Below are positions 39,424-50,596 of a DNA stretch of 64,000 nt, in pieces. The first letter of the stretch is position 1; each line of letters begins with the position of its first letter. Below the pieces are notes generated by a model. It was not told where the DNA came from, did no database searches, and saw nothing but the letters and a program-made list of their open reading frames with translations. The translations under genes were made by a program, and so were the position numbers. Source of the stretch: Gordionus sp. m RMFG-2023 (taxonomy: Eukaryota > Nematomorpha > Gordioida > Chordodea > Parachordodidae). The stretch spans positions 5,381,475 to 5,445,474 of the forward strand of contig NC_088775.1 of NCBI RefSeq assembly GCF_954871325.1, read 5' to 3'.

Positions 39424-39530
39424 TAGTCTTGTTAAACGGCTCAATTTGAGCCGATTTTTAAAAATTGCTAACTCAATGTTTTAGCCAGAAAAATAATATC
39501 TAAGCCTCGATATTTAGTCATTTTTTACTA
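39424..39530. mobile_element. Family A fragment
   Basis: CTTGTTAAACGGCTCAATTTGAGCCGATTTTTAAAAA followed by AGCCAGAAAAATAATATC; the left half only. Confidence 0.55.
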
Positions 39531-39789
39531 TCTTAATATTTAATTTTAACTACAAGAATGAATATCTTTTATTAATATAATTTTCCGAGTAATTCCATAA
39601 TAATTTCAAGTATATTATATAAAAAAATCACATCAGAGAAAATTATAATACCAAACATCATATATTTCCGACCAATCAAAAATATGCAATATTTGTTGAT
39701 TGACGGTTACGATATAATGATATATATATATATTAAAAATTACGTATGGCTACGATGGGAAAACCTAAAATTTTTAGAGGGTTGCTGAA

Positions 39790-40100
39790 GGTAACCTAAA
39801 ATATTTTAAAATATAGTTTTAAAAATACAATTATATGATGTTTATTTTTCTTAACTATAAAAATGATTAATTATAAAAAAAAAATGCTCAATAAATATTT
39901 AATTTTTTCTTTTTCCTTCCAAAAATTTGAGCAAAAATTTTTTGAAGATAAAATAAAGAATGAATATTTTTTATGATTTTATCGATGAAAGATTTTCTTA
40001 TACATAAAAATCACAAAAGGTTTATAACAGACTATCCTGCACGGATCAGAGTCGTATCCAGAATTAGCTTGCTGAAAATAAAAAGTTATCATCTTTACGA
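39790..40100 (+). repeat. Dispersed repeat, copy 1 of a pair with 43745-44020
   Basis: AAGGTAACCTAAAATATTTT, CTATCCTGCACGGA and GAAAATAAAAAGTTATCAT are shared with 43745-44020, and further text at 40620-40720 with 44080-44175. Part of the same Gypsy-related repeat block. Confidence 0.6.
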
Positions 40101-40599
40101 AAGTATTTCAAACTAAAGATCCATGAAATTTTGATACTAAAATCAGGTTAGGGAAGAAAGAATCATCTCAACCCTATAAATGTCAAAGATGTCTAGTAAA
40201 GTTGTCCAAAGAGCAAGATATCCTATCAATTGTTTTTTTAATAGATATTAAAACACAAGGCATAAAATAATAAAATTATTCAGAAAGCATTTCATGGAGT
40301 AGAAAATCTCATTAAGCTAGTGCGTGATTCTTCATTGATCAACACTCGACCGAATATGTGTACACTCATCCCATGGGACAAAGACAAACGTATTGCGATT
40401 ACTTTTATGAATAGCAATCGTATTGGCTTTTTGAAATAGAAGACTTCATTACAATCGCCACTTCTTTGGATTAAAAAATTTTATATACCTTCCAGATTCA
40501 CCGTACCCTTTCCGGTAGTTTTATAATTTTTCCCATGTTCCATTTCCCTAAGTGGTCTGGAACGTTCACCTAACCATGTTCTCGATTAAAAATTGACAT

Positions 40600-40890
40600 T
40601 AGTTTTATTAAGGTTTGCCACTTCAGGGTTGACCCTGGTCATTCCTATTGTTAATTCTTTTCAAATAATATCTCAATCTGTTCCACTTACCTACTTTTAC
40701 ATCATGGGAAATGGATGAGCAGTGAGTTGGATATCCTTACCTGGATCAAAATGAACGATTACTGGAGGATTAGTCAAACATTTCTTTAAGATTTTAACAC
40801 TTGATCCTCAATCTTCGCTCCATCGGAAATTGTTGCCTTTCTTTAATAAATCATATAAAGGAGTGCCGCTCTGTTTGCCTAATTTTCACT
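40600..40890 (-). mobile_element. Gypsy-type LTR retroelement fossil, RT/RNase H region
   Basis: Minus-strand residues GTPLYDLLKKGNNFRW, CLTNPPVIVHFDPGKDIQL match the join between reverse transcriptase and RNase H of Gypsy-type pol (PLTDLLKKG..F.W ... L..PPVL..FDP). It is broken and old; a partial second copy of the same repeat lies at about 44040-44175. Confidence 0.6.
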
Positions 40891-40984
40891 CTAATTAGAT
40901 TTTAATAAAAAAAATATTAAAAACAATTAGAACACAATCAAAAGAAGTTGACCAATCGATGATTATATTGACACACTTAGAATG

Positions 40985-41246
40985 ATAAAATAGGTGCCAA
41001 CGTTCCCTAATAAAATGAGGCTAAACAGAACTTTTGTAAAAAAGAAACGCATTCATAAAATACTATATATATCAACGAATGGACACTGAAGCTCATTTAT
41101 ATAGATATAAAAATGGAGTGTTTTTCAAACTTTGTATTGAGAATTATTCTTGAATTAAAACTAATTTTGTTTGGTCAATTATTTTTTGTTAGAATTTTGG
41201 AATTCATTTTTTTGGATAGGCTAATATAAATATTTGATATAAATAA
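40985..41246 (+). repeat. Repeat unit X, copy 3 (3' part), lacking family C
   Basis: AAAATAGGTG.CAAC, ACGCATTCATAAAAT and AGAATTATTCTTGAATTAAA match copies 1 and 2. It runs straight into unit T (41247-41530) with a single ATAAATAT at the junction, giving the pre-insertion site of family C. Confidence 0.75.
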
Positions 41247-41789
41247 TAAATATATAAAATTATCTTTATAGATTTTATTTAAAAAAAATTTCTTTTCAAT
41301 TTATCGCGCCCTCTAACGGATAAATATATTTTATGTATGCCATTTATATTCCTTTAATAAAACCAAATAGTTATATTTTTCAATATTTTAAATAAATATG
41401 ATAAAATATAATTAATAAATGCGAAATTTTGAAAAAAAAAAATTAATTAAATAAAACAAATGAGCAATCAAATTAATAAGTTTACAAAAGTAATAATAGG
41501 AATAAAATATATTTGTATATATATAATAATAATAGTGAAAAGAAATAATTTTAAATATAGATTCTATATACTTTATTAAATACTAATAAAAATAATTAAT
41601 TATAAATTAATCAAAATTTTTTTTTTGAAGTGAAATTATTTTTATTAAAAGGTTTCTAATATACATATTTATAATTTGAATAAAATCCCAATTTATAAGC
41701 TAATTATAACTATAAAAATATAAAATCTATATTATTTATATTTATTTTTTAAAATAAGGTAATAAAGTACCATAACGTAATTTTTAAAA

Positions 41790-42410
41790 AAAGAGAAGGA
41801 ACATGAGAAGGTGTATCTATGTTAGGCGCCATGGATTGATGTACTATGCGACCTACAAATTTCCATTGAGATTCGTTGGCGTAGGAAAAACCTTCCAGGA
41901 AATTAAGCGCATCTTTTGGCCGAGTGCCTTGAAAAATTCTAATGCTCTAGGTCCAAAAGCACCGATTAGAAACAATCGAGGTTAGAGTAATATTAGGAAT
42001 AGTAATGAATTTATTGTTCTTTCTAATTTCCGCTCTTACTAAGGAATTAGAGCAAAAGGAAGGTGCAATTCGATCAACGCATGTATAATCCCAGGCTAGC
42101 GAGATTCCTCTACTCCATATGATAAGAGTCATTCCGTCTGTGATATTGTCCTCGAGATTAAGACATACAGGTTCCAAAGTTGATGTATTAGCTGAACGGA
42201 GAGTTCTAGCAATAATTGAATTTATTGCCAGGTGGCGTAAATAGCGGCCTTTAGAGAAACGACAATGAAGAGTGTGATGGCCTAGACTCTCGATAGGGAG
42301 CGGACACTGTTTGCAAGATGAGGGTGTGACGATATCATTGCCTAAACGAAGATCTATTCGTATCCGAAGTTTTTCCTTGGAAAGAAGCAAACCAAGGTTG
42401 GAGCTAGGGA
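41790..42410 (-). pseudogene. LINE ORF2 C-terminal remnant
   Basis: The minus-strand frame 42390-41947 carries CKQCPLPIESLGHHTLHC (zinc-knuckle-like), GRYLRHLAINSIIARTLRSA, and DGMTLIIWSRGISLAWDYTCVD. This block (GHHxLxC...GRxxRHxxxN...DGxTLxxWxxGxxLxWDxTxVD) is the C-terminal part of a non-LTR retrotransposon protein common in animal genomes. The frame shifts near 41950, after which ALEFFKALGQKMR continues the family pattern in another frame. It is 5'-truncated and broken. Confidence 0.75.
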
Positions 42411-42942
42411 AAGCCTAAAGCCATTCATATCCCGTGTTGAAATGTTGAATTGATGATGGAGAATTACAACTTTGATTTAATGTGGGGAGGAATCAATACT
42501 TCGATTTATATGGGGAGGGGTTAATTATAAATTAACATAAAAGGAAAAAGTAACAAAAAATAAAAAGAAGATGGATAAAATTCCAAAATTTAGAAAAGTG
42601 GTATATTATTTACCAAATATTAATTATATATCTTTTCTTAAATATTCATTTACATAGTCTGCAATAATATCCAAATAATTTGAATAAGCTATTTCTTTTT
42701 TTTTGTTTACAAGTACATCTGAAACAATTTGAATTTGATTACATGAATATCACAACAAATAGATTATCTAAAAGATTACATTCTGTTGAATTCCAAAATT
42801 AGAGTTTTGAGTTATTTTAATAAATTAATCACAAAAGTACTTTGTGTTGACCTTAATTTTTTTTTATTATTTTTATACTCTTATTCTTATTTTTGTAAAA
42901 AAAAAAACTATCTTATATTTTATTATCTTGTGTAACCTAATG

Positions 42943-43150
42943 TTGTTAAACGGCTCAATTTGAGCCCATTTTTAAAAACGGCTAGCTTAATATTTTATCC
43001 AGAAAAATATTATGCAAGTCAAAAGATTTTGCTCATCTATGGCGCAGGCGCATAGGATTAAACAACTATTGGCGAAATCTCGATGTTTGGGCAGTATCTT
43101 CCTAACTATAATGTTGAGTTAGCCATTTTTTAAAAATCAGTTATGTGTAG
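42943..43150. mobile_element. Family A element, diverged
   Basis: ATGTTGTTAAACGGCTCAATTTGAGCCCATTTTTAAAAACGGCTAGC, with GCGCAGGCGCATAGG in the middle and GAGTTAGCCATTTTTTAAAAATC at the right. The inner part matches copies at 18957 and 56769. Confidence 0.6.
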
Positions 43151-45321
43151 CTATTAAAAATTGTCTCATTTTTTATTTTTGTAAAACTAACTTTATATAT
43201 TTTCGTATTCAATTGGTAATAAAAAATTTTATATAAATTACCAGAAATGTTTTTTTTTACAAAAGTGAAATATAATTATTTTAGAAATATAATAAAAACT
43301 TATTTTACCTTAATAATAATTTTCTTAAACGTTTCGGCACCATATTAACATGGTGTCCCAGAAATAAAAAACTCCTGTAATTTTTTTGATTCTTCCACTT
43401 AGTTTTAGTAGGGAAAATTAACATTCGCTCAACTTATATAAAGGTAAAAATAATATATTTTTACTTGGGACAATGTATATTTTCGAAAATCCTTAACGTC
43501 CCATCTAAATGTGTTCATATGTGATTCACTAAATGAGATAGTTAGAACCCACGACATAGAATATTATCGTATTCCATATCCTGGCGATGTTTTACTTTCA
43601 ATTTGAATCATTAAGAGATATGTTGAAATACTTTGAATAATTAAATGGGAAATTTTATATGTACAAATGAAAACAGAATCCCTTGAAATTGTTTTGTGTT
43701 TTTGTCAAGTTATAAAATTATGATGTATTATTTATTTTATCTTAAGGTAACCTAAAATATTTTCAAATATTATTTAGATTTTTATTTTTCTTTTCTAAAA
43801 AAAATTATCGCGATTATAAAAGAATGATCTTCAATAAATATTTAATATATTTTTTTTCCTACCCTAAAATTTGAGCAATGAGAATTTTTTTAATATTATT
43901 TTATCGTGAAAGATTTTAGTGCTACAAAAATCACAAAAGATTTATAAAAGTCTATCCTGCACGGAGTGGATCTAGAATTATCTTCCTGAAAATAAAAAGT
44001 TATCATATTGTTATGTTAGAAGTATGTCTGGAACGTTCCTAAAGTTCACATTGCTTTAATTTTTTATTAATTACCCCTTCAGGGTTGACCGTCCCTATTA
44101 TTGGTAATTCTTTTCAAATAATGTCTCAATTTTTTTTTCCCTTACTTACTTTTACATCATACTAAATGGATGAGCCATACCTTGGGAAGTTGGGCTTAGA
44201 GCCCTGCTAAGTTATTTTTTGCTGCCCGAGCCCGAAAAAAAACAAAAAAAATTTGTCCCACCTCGACCAAATTATTTTAAAATTTTATTTTAAATATTAA
44301 ATATCTAGGGAAAAATTAATAGACTTTCGAATAGGACATATGAAATGGTAATTTGGTTTTATTAGGACATGAAACTAATCGCCAATTTTTTTAAAGCATT
44401 TTAAATACATTTGAACGAAAATTATATTATTATTTTACACTGCTCAATTATTGATCATAAATCATTGTAAATAATTTTAGTTACATGTTTTATAATTTAA
44501 TTATTGTAAGATCATTAAATAAACTTATTTCTTTCCAGCTATAAGTCAATTGTCTTCCTTCTAATTATATAAACATATTTGATCATAATTATATTTTTTG
44601 ATATGTTTTTATATGTGATATTTTTCAAATAAAATCATAAAGTACATTTCAATTTTGTGTTCAAATAACTCAAATATTCGTTCTAAGGTATTTAAAAAAT
44701 TTGTTAACTTCCCCAAATTTTGTCTGCCCCCCCCTCTTTCAAATGGGGAAAGTTGGAATTAGGCTTGATTTTCATGTCGGGATACCTTTTACAACCCCAT
44801 CCGAGCCCAAGAAACGTCTTTAATATTCAAGCCCGACCCGAGCCTACAGTCAGTGCAGGCCTCAAGCTGTACCTGTGCATGGAACTTAAAAAATTTAGTT
44901 TATAGTAAAATAAGCTCTAAAAAATGAGAATTATTGTTACGGTAGTCAAATTTCAGGGAGTAAAGGATATTGAAACCAGAAGAATCAACAAATTTTGCTA
45001 ATTGTAAAAATATTTGCCACCAGAATCGTAACCTAGACATAACGGCATACATTCCCTTGTCTAGATGTCATATCATATAAAGCTCAGACCTGTAAAATTA
45101 ATTATATACATGTCTCATTTCATTCTAGACAGCTGTCTTTGATTTTCGAGAGCTAGATTTTAATCAATAAGTTATCTAATTATATTATTACACTAAAAAT
45201 TGAAATAAATTGTATAAATTAGATATAGACTTATTTGTACATGAATGCGATTTCGAAATATACAAATGATTTTGTCAAAAAATAATATAAATAAATTAAC
45301 AAATGTTTATAGGGGTGTATT
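43151..45321. other. Repeat-derived spacer
   Basis: Contains the second copy of the Gypsy-related repeat (43745-44175) and a GC-rich block (44190-44910, CCCGAGCCCG, GCCCGACCCGAGCC) reminiscent of family C. A 61-codon open frame at 44720 is within that block and is not believed to be a gene. Confidence 0.5.
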
Positions 45322-45472
45322 TTATAAAATCGATGAAATGTGATCAATTCTATCTAAATAAGGTTGGATAAATGTTTCGATCCATTCTAACCCCGTCGAT
45401 ACAGAGTGAAAATATTTTGAAAATTCTGGTCCATTAATATACGATTTTTGTCGCGAAAATTCATCTTTAATA
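45322..45472 (-). CDS. Possible 3'-terminal exon, unidentified
   Basis: After a good acceptor (pyrimidine run then CCCCAAG, AG at 45474-45473) the minus strand reads SIKDEFSRQKSYINGPEFSK and on to ...LDRIDHISSIL and TAA, about 50 codons entering in phase 2. The composition is protein-like and unlike the surrounding repeats. No upstream exon was found before the transposon at 46469, so it may be a stranded exon of a broken gene or chance. I do not recognise it. Confidence 0.3.
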
Positions 45473-45689
45473 CTTGGGGCGATATAAAAAAAAGTATATA
45501 TATAAATATTTATGATAATTCTTATAAAATAGAATAAGCTTATAAATTTCAAAGGTAATGATAGTGCACATTTCGGGATACCGTATAACAAATACCAAAT
45601 TTAAATATCAACCCAACTCCTCTTTATCTGGCGACCCTTTTTTTAACCTTAATCCTAACCCCGCCCGAAGGTTGGTTCAAGAGAAAATA

Positions 45690-46080
45690 CTGATTCTACC
45701 TAGGATAAACTCTCGATCGTTAAGCTTACCTCGCTTCTTCAATCAAGGTCCCCAACCCTCTGGGCCAGCTGCCATTAAAAAAAAAGATTATTATTTTTTG
45801 TAATTAAATAATCATGCCCACATTAAGCTCCGTATGTGTTTAGTTTTTTTTTAAAATACGCATCATGTAAAAATAGTGTACAGCGGCAGGTAAAGATCAA
45901 AATCTTAATTTTAGAGATTCCACCACATTAATTCACCTATTTAAATATTAAGACAATGTTGTTTTTTTTTAAAAAAGTAATAAATATTATTCTCGTTATT
46001 ATCAACCGGGTCAAATATTTTAAGAACAGGAAGTAGTAGAGGGTTACGGTTGCGAAGTCCCCTTCCACAGATAATTTTTT
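45690..46080 (+). repeat. Dispersed repeat, copy 2 of the pair with 35490-35999
   Basis: See the entry at 35490. It lacks some inner parts of copy 1. Confidence 0.65.
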
Positions 46081-46912
46081 GTCTTTTAGTGAGACTCCCT
46101 GCCTCCCGCCAAAAATTCTGTTTTTTTTTCTTCAAAAGTGTTAAGTTTAAATTCCCCTTTTCTACATATTATTTTTTTTTTAAATTAAAAATTTTGTGGT
46201 CAAAAATCATTTTCATATTTTTTTTTATATAATCAGAAGATGGAGAAGTAAAAGGTTTAATTTACAAAATTTTTCATAGAAATTTTGATAAAGTCGGCGC
46301 AGACTCTGTATTCAAAGTATAGATTGAGGTTCACCACCTACATGTAGTGGTGATAAATAGCTCCATTTTTAACAGGTTTTTGAGTCAAATCTAAAAATGT
46401 CAAACCGATTTTTTTTAAGCATTTACTATCATATGATATTTTCTTTATCAAGGCTTTAACTTAAAGTAGGGGGAATGTGCCATAAACGGCCATGGTTGAA
46501 GACTGGCCACGACCCTTTAACTTTTTATCTATTTGATCGATTTCTCTCAAAAATGGTAAAAATTTGTATATTATATTTATGTTATGTACCTTACCTAAGT
46601 TCATTCATTGAATAGAGCCATCCAATAAAAAAATATTTCAAATAAACTCTTTTTAATACCTCTTTCTGGAAAAATCATGTTACACATTTTTTTTTTGTGA
46701 AAAAATTACTAATTTATATAAATAATATCCTAAGGCATTTAGCATTATTCGCATAAAAAATTAGACCTTAAAAGCTTTATTTAATAAGCATATAAAGGAA
46801 TAATAATAGACAGGTGAGTCTTATCTGGCCAGGCATTGACTGGCCAGAATTCATACATTCATATTTAAAAGAAAAGAATATTTGGTGCAAATTCAAGTGA
46901 GAACAAATTAAA

Positions 46913-48600
46913 ATGGCAATTGATGATATAATCATTAGTAAAAGATCAACATTATCAACAGCTACTAAGTATAATATTCCAAGAACAACATTAAGAAGAA
47001 CAATGAATAAATATAAAGAGACTTTGCAATATCCTCATATGGGATGGCAATCAAATAGGTTAATAATCACCAGAGCTCAGGAGGACGTTTTAAAAGATTA
47101 TATAATACAGGCTAGCAAATCTCTCATGGGTTTTGGCATAAAACAGGCATAATTTATATTATAAAGAATTTAATTATATATTAAATATTAGATAAGAATA
47201 TTAGCTCATGATCTAGCAAAAAAATATGAGTTAAAATTTCCTGAAAGTTGGACCCGTGATGGAATGGCAGGCATGGATTAGTTTAAAGGATTCAAACATA
47301 GATATTCTACATTATCCTTAAGAACTACTGAAGCAGCAAGTTTGGCTAGAGCTAGAGGCTTTAATCCCTACAGTGTCAAAAAAATTTTTGATAATTTAAA
47401 ATCTCTAATGGATGAATATAAATTTGAACCACAAGACATATGGAACATGGATGAGATAGGAATAACCACTGAGATCCTAGTAAAGTTATTGGAGAGATGG
47501 GCATGAAACAGGTAGGATTTTTAACCTCAGGTTAAAGAGGATCCATTGCTATAGCTATAAATGCAATTGGAAATAACATTCCTTTATGTTACTATTTCCT
47601 AGAATCCGATACAAAGATTGGATTATCAGAGATGGCCCTATAGGTTTTTATACACATTTATTATTTATATTTTACTTCATTCAGGTTGTATTGATGCTGG
47701 AAATGGATCAGGGTGGATGCAGGAAAATGAATTCCTGACATTTTAAACTCATTTTTGCAAACTAACAAAAGAATCCAAAACAAATAAAAATTTATTAATA
47801 TTAGACAATCATTCTTCACATTGCTCACTGAGATCAATAAGATCTTTGCAGAGAAAATGGAATAATTATGCTCACCATACCACCACACAGCTCCCACAAG
47901 CTACAACCCCTTGATAAATCAGTCTTTGGCCCATTTAAATTTTTTTATAATAACAGTATTGATAATTGGACGTATAGGGAAATCATTTACTATATATGAC
48001 ATACCATCAATTATTAAAATGGAGCTTCCTAAAGCTAAAACCCCCAAAAATATTCAGAATGGATTTTTAGCCTGTGGGATATATCCCTACAACCCAAGAT
48101 AGTTATTTAATATCTAATGATGATAATATGTCAGAATTATCCAATATTCCTTTGGCAGTGAGAAAATTACCTTATTGTGATCCTGAAAATGATTCAATAA
48201 ATTCCACTTATAGTCTTATGCCTACCACTTCTAATCATGAGTTATATAACTTAACAATCATGCAACCAGTCCAATAATAATTTTAATTCACAATTTATTC
48301 TACCACATCCAATTTTATATAATAATATTATCGAAAGAGACAACAGGAAAAAGAAATCAGAAATTTTGACCTCATCACCATATAATAAACATAAATTATC
48401 AAATATTTTAAAAAAAACAATAAAAAGAAAAATCTAAAGAAAACTCAAGATGAGTGGCTTTGCATAATATGTAAGAAGGCGTATTCAAAGAGCAAGAAAG
48501 GTGAAGAGTGGATTAAATGCCTGAAATGAGAAGAATGGGCCTCATACTCAATGTACAAATAACAATGATTTATTTGTTTGTTATATATGTAAATAAAGAT
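46913..48600 (+). pseudogene. Broken pogo-like transposase gene
   Basis: Pieces lie in at least three frames: 46913-47152 (HTH), about 47195-47505 (linker to first Asp), 47740-47910 (second Asp), 47905-48102 (C-terminal core) and 48440-48590 (zinc-finger-like tail). Stops within the central part and frame changes near 47500, 47700 and 47910 disable it. The order of motifs is that of jerky/Tigger-type transposases. Confidence 0.8.
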
Positions 48601-48639
48601 ACTATAATTGTTTCATTTATAAATTAATAAAATGGTTTT

Positions 48640-49190
48640 CATTAATGTTGTTAGGCAATAATTGTCTAATCAAGTTTATTAAACATCATGAATGATTAAA
48701 TTGTTGAAAAATCCCTTTAACAAGTAGATAGTTAAGATAATAATTTAAAAAATTATTAAATAGATAGTGATTAATTTTTATATTGAATTAAGAATGTTTA
48801 ACAAAATAATTAAGATATTAATTTATAAAATATATTAAATAGATGATAATAAATTTAAATGTTAAAGCTAATTAAATTAGATAATTAAATTTTAATTACC
48901 TAAATATGAAAAAATAGGTCTTTTACAAATATTCATGTAAGATAATTAAGATAATAATTTACAATAAATATATAGCGATTAATTTTATATTGAAATAAGA
49001 ATGTTTGATTTAATTTATAAAATATTATCATTAAATGGATGTTGATAAATTTAGATGTTAATACTAATTAAATTTGTGCATAATTAAATTTTTATATAGC
49101 TAAAAGATGAGGATATATATAAGATAGGTCTTTTGCAAGTATTTCGTATTGTAATGTTTCATATAAATAATAAAATTCTTAAATAATATA
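48640..49190. repeat. AT-rich degenerate tandem text inside the transposon
   Basis: Phrases such as AATTAAGATAATAATTTA, TTAAATAGATAGTGATTAATTTT and ATATTGAATTAAGAATGTTT recur about every 110-130 bp (about 48730, 48800, 48950, 49000), between the transposase and the right terminus. Confidence 0.5.
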
Positions 49191-49418
49191 TTATGGCCAG
49201 TCAATACATACCAAGTTTTGACTGTCCAGAAAGACAACTTTCACATAACAATCTAGTTCATAAACTATTATAGATAGAGCTTTGATTCAAATTTTATTTT
49301 AAAGATTGATAATTAGATTACACATTGATACAAAATTTTTTTGACTTAAACCCAAATCTTGATATCTTTTTTTTCAAAAAAGCAAAAAAAATGGCCATTC
49401 AGTGCACATTTCTCCCTA

Positions 49419-50572
49419 TAACCATCTTGAAGAAAATATACGCCTGTCTCAAAGTTAGCGATTTTTTTTGACTGCTAGGATTTAGCCGATTAATCGGTAA
49501 CTTCAGGCAAGAAATAGTCCAATTTTTAACAAAATCTTTTAAAATGTTTAAATAGGAATATAAAATTTTCAAATAGAGTTGTTGGTTGCTAAGATAAATC
49601 GATCTTACGAGGTTGGTAAATATTTACATTCGATTGACTTTTATTTAAAAATTATATACGATTAATAAAATAAAAAAATGTAAATATAGAAAAATATATG
49701 AATTCTCTAGAAAGCATCATGCAGTCCAGTCTAATGGATGGCCTTTGAAAACCAGGTTAAAATGACTTGAATAAATTTTAATAAAAATAATTTATTGCGC
49801 GATTTGGCGAAAAGCGAATTGCCAAAGATTCAAAATTAAATTAATATGAATGGGCTTCGAACCAATTTACCGATGTATATATTCCTTAACGAAAAATTTA
49901 AAAATTCCTTAACTGAGTGGATTCTTTATATCCTATTTAACCAAATGTGGAAGGAATCTCATCTGATAATTTTGAATCTGATAAACGAACGACCTTAAGA
50001 GTGAATAATAGTCTCAATGAATGTTAGTTATCATATTAACGGACCCTCGATTCGGAATGGATATGATCCATGTATCAGAAAATATGAAAAATTACAACCC
50101 AAAGAAAACGGGAGAAATAAAGAATCTTTGGAAATAATTTTTAATCTGTATAGATATCGGCGGTTCCTTAAATTTGTTATATAATATTAATTAAAGAATT
50201 TATTCATATTATTATCAATTTTTTTTAAAAAAAATCGAATTTATACATTTCTTATTTAAAAAAAAAATGGTAGCCCCCTTTCCGCCAATCAGGCAAATGC
50301 CTCTGATTATAAACCCTCTCTAAATTATAGCAAATGGAACCTTTTTTCGGACATCAAAACGGGAACAGGCCGAAACCCCGAAAACCCGATTAAATTCAAT
50401 AACCGAACGTTTAAAAAGTTCAGAAACCATCATAAACTTATATATATTTAGAACGGGAAACACTTTATTTAGTCCAGGTTTTCTTTAAGCTCTATATTTG
50501 ATTAATAATTTAATTTATAAAAAAAAATCCTTTTTTTTCTTCATTCCCTTCCGTTTAGCTATAATAAGCCGA
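49419..50572. other. Spacer downstream of HEXD
   Basis: AT-rich with a moderately GC-rich patch at 50290-50410. No gene or repeat match was recognised. Confidence 0.5.
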
Positions 50573-50578
50573 TTTATT
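50573..50578 (-). terminator. Poly(A) signal of HEXD
   Basis: AATAAA on the minus strand, about 20 bp after the proposed stop codon at 50599-50597. Confidence 0.45.
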
Positions 50579-50596
50579 TTACCAAAAACCTTTCAT

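Larger units (their letters stand above)
46469..49416 (+). mobile_element. Decayed pogo/Tigger-like DNA transposon
   Basis: Terminal inverted repeats GGGGGAATGTGCCATAAACG (left) and the complement of GGGAGAAATGTGCACTGAAT (right), flanked by TA on both sides (46467-46468, 49417-49418), as in Tc1/mariner-class elements. The transposase is on the plus strand. At 46913-47152 is a psq-type helix-turn-helix (TATKYNIPRTTLRR). Then come WTRDGMAG, TTEAASLARARGFNPYSVKK and DIWNMDEIGI (first catalytic Asp). At about 47790 is LLILDNHSSHCS (second Asp), at about 47905 PLDKSVFGPFK, and then IYDIPSIIKME and GFLACGIYPYNPR. A C-terminal C..C finger-like part (WLCIICKKAYSKSKKGEEW) follows near 48450. Several stops and frameshifts interrupt it, so it is inactive. 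Confidence 0.88.

Noticed and set aside
41803-41985. Plus-strand 60-codon open frame
   Set aside because: It lies antisense to the LINE C-terminal remnant.
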